Shown: positions 25,559-33,978, counted from the first letter of the stretch. The stretch: DNA of 64,000 nucleotides from Kordia sp965224175 (GCF_965224175.1 NZ_OZ245041.1:5022001-5086000); one strand, 5' to 3'. Notes: a model not told the origin generated them from the letters alone. Made by a program: numbers and translations.

Positions 25559-27022
25559 ATGAGTCAAGAAGTAAGAACTTTAGAGCCTAATGGGCTTTGG
25601 AATAAATTCGCAGATTTAAACGCAGTACCAAGACCTTCCAAAAAGGAAGAACGCGTGATTGCTTTTATGAAGAAATTTGGAGAAGATTTAGGGTTAGAAA
25701 CCGTTATTGATGAAGTTGGAAATGTAATTATTAGAAAACCAGCTACTGCAGGAATGGAAGACCGAAAGGCTATTGTGATGCAATCGCATTTAGATATGGT
25801 GCACCAAAAGAATTCTGATACTGTATTTGACTTTGATAATCAGGGAATTGATATGTTTGTTGATGGAGATTGGGTAAAAGCGAAAGGAACCACTTTAGGT
25901 GCTGATAATGGACTTGGAGTTGCTACTATTATGGCTATTTTAGAAAGTAATGATATTGCACATCCAGCATTAGAGGCTTTGTTTACTATAGATGAGGAAA
26001 CAGGAATGACAGGAGCAATGGGCTTAAAAGGCGGATTGCTAGAAGGTGAAATTTTATTGAATTTAGATACTGAAGAAGACGATGAAATAGGAATTGGTTG
26101 TGCAGGAGGAATTGATGTAACAGCAACTCGTTCATATCTTGTTGAAGATACGCCAGAAAATACAGTAGCGTATTCTATTGAAATTAGTGGATTGCAAGGC
26201 GGACATAGTGGAATGGATATTCACAAAGGATTTGGAAATGCAAATGTGTTGATGAATCGTTTGTTGTTTGATGGTTTTGAAAACTTCGGATTGCGTATTG
26301 CTGAAATTGATGGTGGTAGTTTACGTAATGCAATTCCTAGAGAAAGTGCAGCAACAATTGTAGTAGATAAAGTGCATCAGGAAGCATTTGAGTTTGAAAT
26401 GCAAGCACAAATCAATACTATTAAAAAAGAATTTGTTAGCATAGAAGTTGATTTAGAGATAGAGTGTACAGAAACGGAATTGCCAGTTGGAGTTATGGAA
26501 TTAGGTGTTCAAGAAGGTATTACGCGTTCTATATATGCTGCACATAATGGCGTATATCGTATGAGTCCTGATATTGAGGATTTAGTAGAAACTTCAAATA
26601 ATATCGCACGAGTGATTGTAAAAGATGGTGAAATAAAAGTTGGTTGTTTGACACGTTCTTCTGTAGAAAGCGGAAAAATGGATTTAGCGACTAAATTAAG
26701 AGCTACTTTTGAGCTTTCAGGTTGCGAAGTTGAATTTTCAGGTTCCTATCCAGGTTGGGCACCAAACATGAACGCTTCTATTTTGCCAGTAATGGTTAAT
26801 TTGTATAAAGAATTAAATAATAATGAAGAACCGCATGTAGCAGCTTGCCATGCAGGATTGGAATGTGGAATTTTAGGAACAAATTATCCAGAAATGGAAA
26901 TGATTAGTTTTGGGCCAAATATTCGCGGAGCACATTCGCCAGATGAGCGTGCAAGTGTTTCTTCTACACAGAAATATTGGAAATATGTATTGGAAATTTT
27001 AAAGAATATTCCAAAGAAGTAA
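25559..27022 (+). CDS. pepD: Cytosol nonspecific dipeptidase / aminoacyl-histidine dipeptidase
   Basis: A 487-residue M20-family peptidase of the PepD type, with usual length. Visible residues: H77-L-D79 (first zinc and catalytic Asp), D116 in GADNGLGVA (bridging), E146/E147 in DEETGMTGA (catalytic and zinc Glu), and the late H in GAHSPDERAS. It hydrolyses Xaa-His and other dipeptides in the cytoplasm. A -7 element TACCTTTG at 25519-25526 supports its own promoter. It is followed by a strong terminator; the peptide genes beyond are on the other strand. Confidence 0.93.
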   Translation: MSQEVRTLEPNGLWNKFADLNAVPRPSKKEERVIAFMKKFGEDLGLETVIDEVGNVIIRKPATAGMEDRKAIVMQSHLDMVHQKNSDTVFDFDNQGIDMFVDGDWVKAKGTTLGADNGLGVATIMAILESNDIAHPALEALFTIDEETGMTGAMGLKGGLLEGEILLNLDTEEDDEIGIGCAGGIDVTATRSYLVEDTPENTVAYSIEISGLQGGHSGMDIHKGFGNANVLMNRLLFDGFENFGLRIAEIDGGSLRNAIPRESAATIVVDKVHQEAFEFEMQAQINTIKKEFVSIEVDLEIECTETELPVGVMELGVQEGITRSIYAAHNGVYRMSPDIEDLVETSNNIARVIVKDGEIKVGCLTRSSVESGKMDLATKLRATFELSGCEVEFSGSYPGWAPNMNASILPVMVNLYKELNNNEEPHVAACHAGLECGILGTNYPEMEMISFGPNIRGAHSPDERASVSSTQKYWKYVLEILKNIPKK

Positions 27023-27042
27023 AATACCTAAGTTTATAATGT

Positions 27043-27075
27043 AAAAGGAGCTCAACATGTTGAGCTCCTTTTTTT
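27043..27075 (+). terminator. Rho-independent terminator after pepD
   Basis: Stem AAAAGGAGCTCAA/TTGAGCTCCTTTT with loop CATG and a T run. The A run at the left makes it usable from the other strand too, where the peptide gene at 27098 ends. Confidence 0.9.
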
Positions 27076-27097
27076 ATATCCGATTGATTTTAATTAT

Positions 27098-27310
27098 TTA
27101 GCATAATCTAAGTCGGCTAGCTAAACATTCTGGCGTTATGGTATCTAAATTACATGTAAATTGACCACAATCTGTTTGTTTAGTGAATCTACAATCTATT
27201 CTAAGTGTTACAATTAGATCAGTTGTTACGAATCCACCTTTCACTTCCTTATTGTCTAATGACGAAATTTTTTGCTTGCGTAATGAAAGTGAGATTTTCT
27301 TTTTTTTCAT
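27098..27310 (-). CDS. GG-leader precursor peptide 4 (lanthipeptide-like)
   Basis: A 70-residue peptide. Leader MKKKKISLSLRKQKISSL ends at G25-G26, two residues shorter than the leaders at 9.4-10.1 kb. The 44-residue core starts FVTTDLIVTL and has five Cys and several Thr, ending in Cys. It has its own upstream region that contains the shared AGGAAAAACAC box (27338-27427), so it is probably transcribed alone. Last of four minus-strand peptide genes. Confidence 0.75.
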   Translation of the reverse strand: MKKKKISLSLRKQKISSLDNKEVKGGFVTTDLIVTLRIDCRFTKQTDCGQFTCNLDTITPECLASRLRLC

Positions 27311-27337
27311 GATTATTGTTTTTAAAATTAGTAATGA

Positions 27338-27427
27338 GTTGCAAATATCTTTCAGCTCATAGAATCTTAAAACAGGAAAAAGAATGTATTAAAAGCCGTG
27401 TTTTTCCTTGTGTAAAATCCCCTTTTG
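27338..27427 (-). promoter_or_regulatory. Conserved peptide-gene promoter region, copy A
   Basis: Read on the minus strand: AAAAGGGGATTTT (27426-27414), box AGGAAAAACAC (27408-27398), CTGTTTTAAGA, then CTGAAAGATATTTGCAAC with a -7-like GATATTTGC (27349-27341). Copies B and C (27707-27795, 28225-28300) have the same order and spacing: 49, 49 and 48 bases from box to -7. The box is placed like an activator site. Confidence 0.65.
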
Positions 27428-27481
27428 TGTACTAAGAGGATTTTACTGTATACTTGGAATGTTTTGACTGATTTTTAGTGT

Positions 27482-27685
27482 TTAATTACAAGGAGTACTA
27501 CATGGTGTACATCTTGAAACAGCAGTGCCAGGTCTAGGATCTTGTGGTGGTAATGGATCACATGCTCTTTGACTGACACAATTTTTTCGCATTGTTTTCG
27601 GTCTCAGTCCACCATTTACAAGTTGCGCTTCTAATGAAGAAATTGTTTGCTTCTTTAATCCTAATGTTTTGAATTGTTTTTTCAT
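27482..27685 (-). CDS. GG-leader precursor peptide 5 (lanthipeptide-like)
   Basis: A 67-residue peptide from Met at 27685 (the frame is open further upstream but the leader starts here). Leader MKKQFKTLGLKKQTISSL ends G25-G26. The core is Pro- and Cys-rich (CDPLPPQDPRPGTAVSRC, then TPCSTPC) and starts with basic residues; five Cys in 41 residues. The Pro content sets it apart from the Thr-rich cores next door. Its promoter region is copy B. Confidence 0.75.
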   Translation of the reverse strand: MKKQFKTLGLKKQTISSLEAQLVNGGLRPKTMRKNCVSQRACDPLPPQDPRPGTAVSRCTPCSTPCN

Positions 27686-27706
27686 GATATTTATATTTTT
27701 TGTTTC

Positions 27707-27795
27707 GTTGCAAATATCTTTCAGTGTAGAATTTCTCAAAACAGTGAAATGCATTAAAAGTATTAGGTGTTTTTCCTAGTGAAAAATCCCCTTTT
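27707..27795 (-). promoter_or_regulatory. Conserved peptide-gene promoter region, copy B
   Basis: Minus-strand reading: AAAAGGGGATTTT (27795-27783), six bases further AGGAAAAACAC (27777-27767), then TTTTAATGCATT, CTGTTTTGAGA and CTGAAAGATATTTGCAAC (-7-like at 27718-27710). It is nearly identical to copy A in the boxes and in their spacing, while bases between them differ, which suggests selection on the boxes. Confidence 0.65.
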
Positions 27796-27903
27796 TAATA
27801 AGAAAAGAGAGTTTTTGGTTTTTTCCTGATTATAAGCACAAATTTCATTTTAAATGAAATGATAAAGAATAGTTGAAAAGCGAATCTTAAAAGTGTTTTC
27901 TTA

Positions 27904-27937
27904 ATAAAAAAAGCCTCTTTTAAATAAAAGAAGCTTT
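27904..27937 (-). terminator. Terminator after precursor peptide 6
   Basis: On the minus strand, AAAGCTTCTTTT/AAAAGAGGCTTT with a 4-base loop and one mismatch is followed by a T run. Confidence 0.75.
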
Positions 27938-27957
27938 ATAAGTGTATTTCTTAGTTT

Positions 27958-28203
27958 TTAACATAGAAAAGTTGGTGGTTGTGTTGTTTCACAACAAAAT
28001 GAAGCCATGGTAATAGTATCGGTAGGACAAGGAAGAAATACTGATTGACAGTTTACTTGTCGCGTAATACAAATTCTTGGAAATAATGTTTCTATAGGTT
28101 GTGTTACGGTGAATGTTGTGAAATTACCACCTTGTATTTGCTTCTTTTCTAACGAAGCAATTTTCTGTTTACGTAATTGTAGTGAAAACTTTTGTTTTTT
28201 CAT
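27958..28203 (-). CDS. GG-leader precursor peptide 6 (lanthipeptide-like)
   Basis: An 81-residue peptide from Met at 28203. Leader MKKQKFSLQLRKQKIASL ends G25-G26. The core of 55 residues has six Cys, including an adjacent Cys-Cys pair, and is Thr/Phe-rich with TFTVTQPIETLFP at the start and a C-terminal FLC. Preceded by promoter region copy C and followed by its own terminator. Confidence 0.75.
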   Translation of the reverse strand: MKKQKFSLQLRKQKIASLEKKQIQGGNFTTFTVTQPIETLFPRICITRQVNCQSVFLPCPTDTITMASFCCETTQPPTFLC

Positions 28204-28224
28204 GATATTAGGTTTTTTGGTTAT

Positions 28225-28300
28225 GTACGTAAATGTCATGAAAATACAATCTACCTAAAAGAGTAGAAAGTATGTTTTTACACCGTGTTTTTCCTGAAAA
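28225..28300 (-). promoter_or_regulatory. Conserved peptide-gene promoter region, copy C
   Basis: Minus-strand reading: AGGAAAAACACGG (box at 28295-28285), then CTCTTTTAGG and CATGACATTTACG (-7-like at 28237-28229). The box-to-minus-7 distance is 48 bases, against 49 in copies A and B. The upstream AAAAGGGGATTTT part of A and B is not present here, so the 11-base box and the -33/-7 region are the constant parts. Confidence 0.55.
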
Positions 28301-28329
28301 GTAATACGGTATTTCGATATCAGAAATTA

Positions 28330-28355
28330 AAAAGTTCCTTGTGAAAGGAACTTTT
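28330..28355 (-). terminator. Terminator after precursor peptide 7
   Basis: An 11-base perfect stem AAAAGTTCCTT/AAGGAACTTTT with loop of 4 bases; on the minus strand it ends in T. It lies about 110 bases after the stop of the peptide gene at 28465. Confidence 0.75.
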
Positions 28356-28464
28356 ACTATTGCGTGTTATAAGCAAATATTGCAAATTTGATATATAGCA
28401 ATTGCTATAACAATTCTTAGGTTGAGTATCGTCAAACTTGTGTTATTGACTCCTACATGTTTTT

Positions 28465-28686
28465 TTAACAGTGTCCCCAACTAATACATCCGCCCATAAC
28501 TGTTCTAAGTGTACAGTCTGTAGCTGCTGTTATTGGAGTTTTTTCTCCTGGCTTCGGATTGTTTGGATGGCATTCATTACGCACATCATTTGTCATTACA
28601 GTTGTTGCGCCTCCTACTGTATTGAAAGTTTCAAATTTTGAAATTGTTTGTTTTTTTAAATTGAAGCTTTTTAATTGTTTTTTCAT
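28465..28686 (-). CDS. GG-leader precursor peptide 7 (lanthipeptide-like)
   Basis: A 73-residue peptide. Leader MKKQLKSFNLKKQTISKF ends G25-G26. The core begins ATTVMTNDV, has a Pro/Asn/Lys-rich middle and four Cys, finishing CISWGHC. Its upstream region lacks the AGGAAAAACAC box of genes 4-6 but has a -7 consensus TAGTTTTG on the minus strand near 28725, so it may be regulated separately. Confidence 0.72.
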   Translation of the reverse strand: MKKQLKSFNLKKQTISKFETFNTVGGATTVMTNDVRNECHPNNPKPGEKTPITAATDCTLRTVMGGCISWGHC

Positions 28687-28805
28687 GCTGTTGTGATTAA
28701 AAAATAATACTTAGTTTGAATTAATAGTTCAAAACTATCATTATAAAACAGTCATGTTTATAGATGTCTTCTGAAAGCAGTATATCAACTTCTAAAATAT
28801 GTAAT

Positions 28806-28835
28806 AAAAAAAGCTCTTCTTAAAAAAAGAAGAGC
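28806..28835 (-). terminator. Terminator after the cyclophilin/FKBP gene
   Basis: On the minus strand a GCTCTTCTT/AAGAAGAGC stem with an A/T-rich loop is followed by seven T. Confidence 0.8.
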
Positions 28836-28859
28836 CTCTTAAATAAAAATGGTTGTATA

Positions 28860-30080
28860 TTATTTCTGTAGACTTACGATTTCTACATCAAAGATTAAGT
28901 TTGAATTTGCAGGAATTGGTCCGTTAGGTCTTGATCCATATCCTAAAAATGAAGGAATAAATACCTTCGCTTTTTCACCAACTTTCATTCTTAAAACAGC
29001 TTCTTTAAATCCAGGTACTAATCTAGCGCTAGAATTATATACAGTTGGGAAAGCAGTATATGCACCTTGGCTATCAGCTGCTTCATTGTAGATTCCTCCA
29101 GCCTTAGCAGTTTCTTTAACATTAGTATAGAATAAGGTTCCATTTTCTAAGTAACCAGCACAGTTTACAGTTACCGTATCTGATGATTTTGGTTGTTCAC
29201 TTTCAGAACTAGCCTCTGTAGTTATCATTACCATTCCTGTAGGTGATTCAAAAATTTCTCCTAAACCTTTATTGTCTTCTTTAAACTTAGCAATTGCTTC
29301 TTTTGCAGCTTCTTTTGCTTTTGCATTATAAGCTTCTGTAATTTCTTTTTTGAAAGTTTGATATTGATCCACAAGTTTTGGTTCATCATCAGTAAATATT
29401 TTTACCGCGTCAAAAGCTTTTGCATCTGCACCAACACGAATAATATTTACTTCATTCATAATAACATCTTCATAAGGTTTCTTGCTGCTTGGGTCAACCG
29501 CAACATTTGAAATACTATCTTGAATCGCAATTCCTTCAATCAACTGTCCAAATACTCCATGACAGCTTACACGTGGACGCTCACAAGGCTTTGCGTTTCC
29601 GCTAGAATCTAATGGGTCTAAGCTTGGGTAAGGAACTTCAGTAATAAAGAATTGACTACCGTTTGTACTAATTCCACCAGAGTTTGCCATCGATAAAACT
29701 CCTGGCTTGTCATGTTTTAAGTCTTTATCAAATTCACTTGTAAAACGATATCCTGGATTTCCTCTTCCAGTTCCAGTTGGATCACCACCTTGAATCATAA
29801 ATTTGTCCATAACTCTGTGAAAAGTTACACCATTATAATATGGTTTTCCTTTTAAAGAATCAGCAAGTTTTGGGTGTGTACCTTCAGCCAAAGCAACAAA
29901 GTTAGCAACAGTTACAGGAACTTTTTTATAAAATAGCTCAGCTACCATTGTACCTTTGTTTGTTTTAATTTCAGCATAAATACCATCTTCCAATTCTGTT
30001 TTTTGGGCATTTGTGCATGAAGTAAATCCTAAAGTAATAACCACAATAAAGATTGTGATTGTTGTTGTAAATAATTTCAT
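28860..30080 (-). CDS. Peptidylprolyl isomerase lipoprotein, cyclophilin-FKBP fusion
   Basis: A 406-residue lipoprotein (Cys22 in GFTSCTN). It joins two different prolyl isomerase folds: a cyclophilin domain (about 32-215) with FHRVMDKFMIQGGDPTGTG and NGSQFFIT, then a Lys/Ala-rich helical linker (about 235-280) and an FKBP domain (about 300-406) with VNCAGYLENGTLFY, LRMKVGEKAKVFIPS and GYGSRPNGPIPANSNLIFDV. It helps fold exported proteins in the periplasm. It starts 1 base after the stop of gldI and is the third gene of the DHH-gldI-PPIase operon. Confidence 0.9.
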   Translation of the reverse strand: MKLFTTTITIFIVVITLGFTSCTNAQKTELEDGIYAEIKTNKGTMVAELFYKKVPVTVANFVALAEGTHPKLADSLKGKPYYNGVTFHRVMDKFMIQGGDPTGTGRGNPGYRFTSEFDKDLKHDKPGVLSMANSGGISTNGSQFFITEVPYPSLDPLDSSGNAKPCERPRVSCHGVFGQLIEGIAIQDSISNVAVDPSSKKPYEDVIMNEVNIIRVGADAKAFDAVKIFTDDEPKLVDQYQTFKKEITEAYNAKAKEAAKEAIAKFKEDNKGLGEIFESPTGMVMITTEASSESEQPKSSDTVTVNCAGYLENGTLFYTNVKETAKAGGIYNEAADSQGAYTAFPTVYNSSARLVPGFKEAVLRMKVGEKAKVFIPSFLGYGSRPNGPIPANSNLIFDVEIVSLQK

Positions 30081-30081
30081 T

Positions 30082-30645
30082 TTAATTTTCTGTTTCTAGG
30101 TTTTTGTTGTCTTTTTTTATGTCGAGTAAAGTAATTGTGGATTGAATAGGAATATTAGTTCCTATCTTTTTATTATCTCCATGATAACCGTAAGCAATGT
30201 GTGAAGGAAACAAGAATGTAACAGTTTCTCCTTTTTTCATTAATTGTAAACCAAAGCGCAAACCAGGAACAATTTGTTGCTTGTCTACTACATATTCAAG
30301 AGTTCCTATTTCTTCTTTATTATAAATAATGTTTCCAGCTATTTTTGAAGCATTAAACTCATAAGTTAAAGTATCTCCTTTTTGAGGGAAATAAGTTTCT
30401 TGTGGTGATTTTTTGTCATAGCGATACCAAAAACCATTTTTAGAAGCTATATACATATTAGTACTATCTTGTTTGATGTACTTTTTTATCATTGTTTCTT
30501 CTTTAGCAATGAGTGCTTTATTTCGTTCTACAGATTCCTTTAAAAAAGAACCTGTACTGATGCTCACAGGTTTTCTAGCTTCTTGTTGTCCGCAAGAAAG
30601 TACAGTGACAAAAATAATACTCAAAAATGCAATTCTCTTTAACAT
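30082..30645 (-). CDS. gldI: Gliding motility-associated FKBP-type peptidylprolyl isomerase GldI
   Basis: A 187-residue lipoprotein (Cys18 in TVLSCGQ). After a helical N-terminal region it has an FKBP domain (about 85-178) with GDTLTYEFNA, VPGLRFGLQLMKKGETVTFLFPS and AYGYHGDNKKIGTNIPIQSTI. Size and gene order (DHH phosphoesterase, gldI, PPIase) match GldI of Flavobacterium, which is needed for gliding and type IX secretion. The presence of a T9SS substrate at 60.8 kb agrees with this. Confidence 0.88.
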   Translation of the reverse strand: MLKRIAFLSIIFVTVLSCGQQEARKPVSISTGSFLKESVERNKALIAKEETMIKKYIKQDSTNMYIASKNGFWYRYDKKSPQETYFPQKGDTLTYEFNASKIAGNIIYNKEEIGTLEYVVDKQQIVPGLRFGLQLMKKGETVTFLFPSHIAYGYHGDNKKIGTNIPIQSTITLLDIKKDNKNLETEN

Positions 30646-30649
30646 ATAT

Positions 30650-31663
30650 CTAGCTTAATTCTTCTTTGTATGCAGGTAAAATTTTGATAAACTTTTCAAT
30701 GGTCTTTTCCATAGAATCATCACTTCGTCCACCAGCTGCATTTGTATGTCCGCCACCATTAAAATGTGCACGAGCAAATTCGTTTACTGAAAAATCACCT
30801 TTAGAACGTAGTGACATCTTTACATAAGGCTCTTGAAGGTTTTCAATAAAAATTGCAGCAAATTTAATGCCTTTTAGTGATAATCCATAATTTACAAAAC
30901 CTTCTGTATCACCTTTTTTGAAATCATAACGAACTAATTCGTCTTTACTTATGGTAATGTATACAGTGCTATATGCTTCAAGAACTACTAAATTTTTTAA
31001 TGCGCAACCTAGTAATTGCAAACGACTCAATCTATTTGTATCGTAAATTTCATTATGAATGGAAGCATTTTCAGCACCTTTATCCATCAGGTTTGCAATA
31101 ATCCTGTGTGTTGTACTTGTAGTTGCCTTGAAACGAAAAGAACCTGTGTCAGTCATAATTCCTGTGTACATACAAGTTGCCATTTCTGCATTAATTAGCG
31201 CTTCATCTCCTAAATAAGAAATAAAATTATAGACCATTTCGCAGGTAGAACTCATACTTGTGTCAGAATACATAAATTTTGCATAATCAGAAGGCTGCTG
31301 ATGATGATCTATCATGATAAAAGTAGCTTTACAGTCAGAAACTGTAGTTGCCATATCACCAATTCTACTCAAATCGTTAAAATCTAACGTAAATATAACA
31401 TTGGCGTCATTTAATATTTCTTTTGCGCGATCTTTTTCGTAATCAAACTTTACGATTTCATTTTCGCCAGGCATCCATTTTAAAAATTCAGGATAATCAT
31501 TTGGAGCAATAATTGTGGCATTATGTTGTCCTTTTTTCAAGTAATGCCAGAGTGCGAGCGTAGAACCAATTGCATCGCCATCAGGATTTCTGTGAGGGAT
31601 AATGACAATGTTTTTTGGTGTTTGCAAGACTGTTTTTATGCCTTGTATATCAGCTTCGTTCAT
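30650..31663 (-). CDS. DHH family phosphoesterase, NrnA-type (oligoribonuclease/pAp phosphatase)
   Basis: A 337-residue protein with DHH motifs H24-x3-D28-x-D30 (HRNPDGDAIGS), D94 in TLDFND, D119-H120-H121, and later D residues in MYTGIMTDTGSF; the DHHA1 domain closes with FNGGGHTNAAGG. These bind two metal ions. NrnA-like enzymes degrade short RNA and dephosphorylate 3'-phosphoadenosine 5'-phosphate in the cytoplasm. It is the first gene of the operon and starts about 190 bases from the divergent ndk gene. Confidence 0.88.
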   Translation of the reverse strand: MNEADIQGIKTVLQTPKNIVIIPHRNPDGDAIGSTLALWHYLKKGQHNATIIAPNDYPEFLKWMPGENEIVKFDYEKDRAKEILNDANVIFTLDFNDLSRIGDMATTVSDCKATFIMIDHHQQPSDYAKFMYSDTSMSSTCEMVYNFISYLGDEALINAEMATCMYTGIMTDTGSFRFKATTSTTHRIIANLMDKGAENASIHNEIYDTNRLSRLQLLGCALKNLVVLEAYSTVYITISKDELVRYDFKKGDTEGFVNYGLSLKGIKFAAIFIENLQEPYVKMSLRSKGDFSVNEFARAHFNGGGHTNAAGGRSDDSMEKTIEKFIKILPAYKEELS

Positions 31664-31758
31664 GGGTTTAGGTTCTCTAATTCAATTGTAAATGCTAAAA
31701 AAATGGGCAAGATTCTAAGACTTCTCATTTCATAGCTGGCTAATATACTAAATTAGCC

Positions 31759-31788
31759 TTGCAAATAAATTGTATTTGTGTACTTTTG
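31759..31788 (+). promoter_or_regulatory. Flavobacterial-type promoter of ndk
   Basis: TTG at 31759-31761, exactly 19 bases, then TACTTTTG at 31781-31788. This fits the Bacteroidota -33 TTG / -7 TAnnTTTG consensus. The expected transcript start is about 31795, giving a leader of roughly 55 bases. Confidence 0.8.
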
Positions 31789-31848
31789 CACCGAAAATCG
31801 AAATGATTTTACAAATTAAGAATTTATAATAATTTATACATACCCGTA

Positions 31849-32268
31849 ATGGCTGGAAAAAGAACTTTTACCATGATTAAGCCTGATGCTGTTGAAAATG
31901 GACACATCGGAGCAATTTTAGAAAAAATTACTGCTTCAGGATTTAAAATCGTTGCAATGAAATTAACGCAATTAAGTAAGCGTGATGCTGAAGAATTTTA
32001 TGCAGTACACAACGAAAGACCTTTCTTTGGAGAATTAGTAGAATTCATGACAAGAGGACCAATTGTGGCAGCAATTTTAGAAAAAGAAAATGCAGTAAGC
32101 GATTTTAGAACATTAATCGGAGCTACAAATCCTGCTGAAGCAGCAGAAGGAACAATCAGAAACTTATATGCAACTTCTATTGGAGAAAATGCAGTTCACG
32201 GTTCTGATAGTGATGAAAATGCAGCTATTGAAGGTGCTTTCCACTTTGCAGGAAGAGAGACTTTCTAG
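31849..32268 (+). CDS. ndk: Nucleoside diphosphate kinase
   Basis: A 139-residue Ndk, the usual length. The phosphate-carrying His117 is in the motif ENAVHGSDS, and the N-terminal TFTMIKPDAVENGHIG and the nucleotide-binding RGPIVAAIL are intact. It balances nucleoside triphosphate pools by moving phosphate from ATP. It has its own promoter and a terminator at 32349-32378. Confidence 0.97.
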   Translation: MAGKRTFTMIKPDAVENGHIGAILEKITASGFKIVAMKLTQLSKRDAEEFYAVHNERPFFGELVEFMTRGPIVAAILEKENAVSDFRTLIGATNPAEAAEGTIRNLYATSIGENAVHGSDSDENAAIEGAFHFAGRETF

Positions 32269-32348
32269 GTTAGAAACACTTTGCTTTAAGATTTTTAGAA
32301 GTGGCTTCGCTTTTAGACTTTTTTAGCGAATACAATATTTTGAAAAGA

Positions 32349-32378
32349 AGCTTCAATCGTTTGGATTGGGGCTTTTTT
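32349..32378 (+). terminator. Rho-independent terminator after ndk
   Basis: Stem AGCTTCAATC/GATTGGGGCT (two G-U pairs) with a short loop and six T. Confidence 0.75.
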
Positions 32379-32484
32379 GTTATTGGTAGATTAGTAACGG
32401 CTACGCTTTTTAGTCTGTTAGTATTTTGAGTTGAATTGGGAATACCTTATTGGTATATTTTCAAATTGATACATTAAGAATTGT

Positions 32485-32781
32485 CTATCGTAATACCAAA
32501 CTTTTAATTAATTCCTTGCCTAAGCTTTCATTAAGCATTCGGATAATTTTCTCTTTTCCATAACTCAATTCTTCACGTAATACAGCAGAAGATAAAGAAA
32601 CATGTAGTGTGTCATTTTTTAGAATGACATTTGTCGTATAATTATTCACGCCATTTCCCATGAGTTGTAGCCAAGCATCTCTAGCATCAATTTTATCTAA
32701 TCCATCTTCTAAGCGATTTTCAGAAACAAAATCTTTCAATACTTCGCTGATGCTTCTATGTTCGGTGTGTCTTTTTTTCAA
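32485..32781 (-). CDS. DUF721 (DciA-like) protein
   Basis: A 98-residue protein of the DUF721 family: a basic N-terminus, then EVLKDFVSENRLEDGLDKIDARDAWLQLMG and the beta part VILKNDTLHVSLSSAVLREELSY ending in a Lys/Leu-rich helix. DUF721 overlaps with DciA, the helicase loader of many bacteria, although short proteins like this one may have lost part of it. It starts 6 bases after recF, as in many genomes, so a role in DNA replication or repair is likely. Confidence 0.8.
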   Translation of the reverse strand: MKKRHTEHRSISEVLKDFVSENRLEDGLDKIDARDAWLQLMGNGVNNYTTNVILKNDTLHVSLSSAVLREELSYGKEKIIRMLNESLGKELIKSLVLR

Positions 32782-32787
32782 AATGAA

Positions 32788-33867
32788 TTACAGTTTAAAA
32801 ATTTCGTATGATTGATGAATCTCTTTTACAATGCCTTCCGTTCGTTCTACATGTGTGTCGCTAATAAAAATCTGACCAAAATCATCTTGATTTACCAAAG
32901 TCATAATTTGTGACACGCGTTGTTCATCTAATTTATCAAAGATATCATCCAATAATAGAATAGGAGTTACCTTCATTAGTTGCTTAATAAAATCAAACTG
33001 TGCTAATTTTAAAGCAATTAAAAATGATTTTTGTTGTCCTTGACTTCCAAACTTTTTAATTGGATATGTCGCTATGGTAAACAATAAATCGTCTTTGTGA
33101 ATTCCTACGCTTGTATATTGTAAAACTCGGTCTTTAGCTAAGCTTTCGTCCAACAAAGATCGAAAATCTTTTTCATGTAATTGACTTTTATAGCTAATAT
33201 TAACAATTTCTTTTTCGTTAGAAATTGCGTTGTAACGTGTCATGAAGATTGGTAAAAATGCATCTAAAAATTTTCTACGTTCCGCATAAATCTGAGAACC
33301 AATATCATGTAGCTGATCATTGTAAATACTCAAAGTGTCTGCATCAAATGTACTATTGAGTGCAAAATATTTTAACAAAGAGTTTCGTTGTGAAAGTACT
33401 TTGTTGTAATTGATGAGGTTTTGTAAGTATTGTTTATTTGATTGTGAAATAACACTGTCCATAAACTTTCTACGCGTGTCACTTCCTTCAATAATTAAAT
33501 CACGATCAGCGGGAGAAATAATAACTAACGGCAAAAAACCAATATGTTCAGAGAGTTTGTCATATTGTTTTCCATTTCTTTTGATAGATTTTTTTTGCCC
33601 TTTCTTAAAAGAACAGATGATATTTTCTTCTCTTTCAGCCTTTTCATACAAACCATCAACCACAAAAAAATCAGCGCCATGCTTTATGTTTTGTGTAGCA
33701 ACAGGGTTAAAATAGCTCTTTCCAAAAGATAAATGGTAAATAGCATCAAGCACGTTGGTTTTTCCAACGCCGTTATTTCCAACAAGACAATTTATTTTTT
33801 GGTTAAAATCAAAAGAATTTGTGTCAAAATTCTTGTAATTGATCAGTGATAATTTCTTTAGAAACAT
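32788..33867 (-). CDS. recF: DNA replication/repair protein RecF
   Basis: About 359 residues from Met at 33867 (MFLKKLSLINYKNF); the frame is open 51 bases further up but the alignment of RecF proteins fits this start. Walker A is GNNGVGKTN (about 30-38), the signature region includes GSQGQQKSFLIALKLAQ, and Walker B is LLLDDIFDKLD. RecF loads RecA at gaps with RecO and RecR. It forms a unit with the DUF721 gene and is divergent from the TPR protein gene. Confidence 0.95.
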   Translation of the reverse strand: MFLKKLSLINYKNFDTNSFDFNQKINCLVGNNGVGKTNVLDAIYHLSFGKSYFNPVATQNIKHGADFFVVDGLYEKAEREENIICSFKKGQKKSIKRNGKQYDKLSEHIGFLPLVIISPADRDLIIEGSDTRRKFMDSVISQSNKQYLQNLINYNKVLSQRNSLLKYFALNSTFDADTLSIYNDQLHDIGSQIYAERRKFLDAFLPIFMTRYNAISNEKEIVNISYKSQLHEKDFRSLLDESLAKDRVLQYTSVGIHKDDLLFTIATYPIKKFGSQGQQKSFLIALKLAQFDFIKQLMKVTPILLLDDIFDKLDEQRVSQIMTLVNQDDFGQIFISDTHVERTEGIVKEIHQSYEIFKL

Positions 33868-33978
33868 GAAAATAGGAGCATCATTACAATAAAAATGCAA
33901 ATTATTGAAAAATATCAAATAAATAAGCTTTTAATTCTACTTAAAAATTTTATTTTTGCGCACATTAATATACAATTT

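Noticed and set aside
27411..27447. AAAATCCCCTT...AAGAGGATTTT as a simple terminator of precursor peptide 5
   Set aside because: Possible, but the left arm is part of a block repeated with fixed spacing upstream of two peptide genes, so it is described under the promoter regions instead. Both roles may apply.
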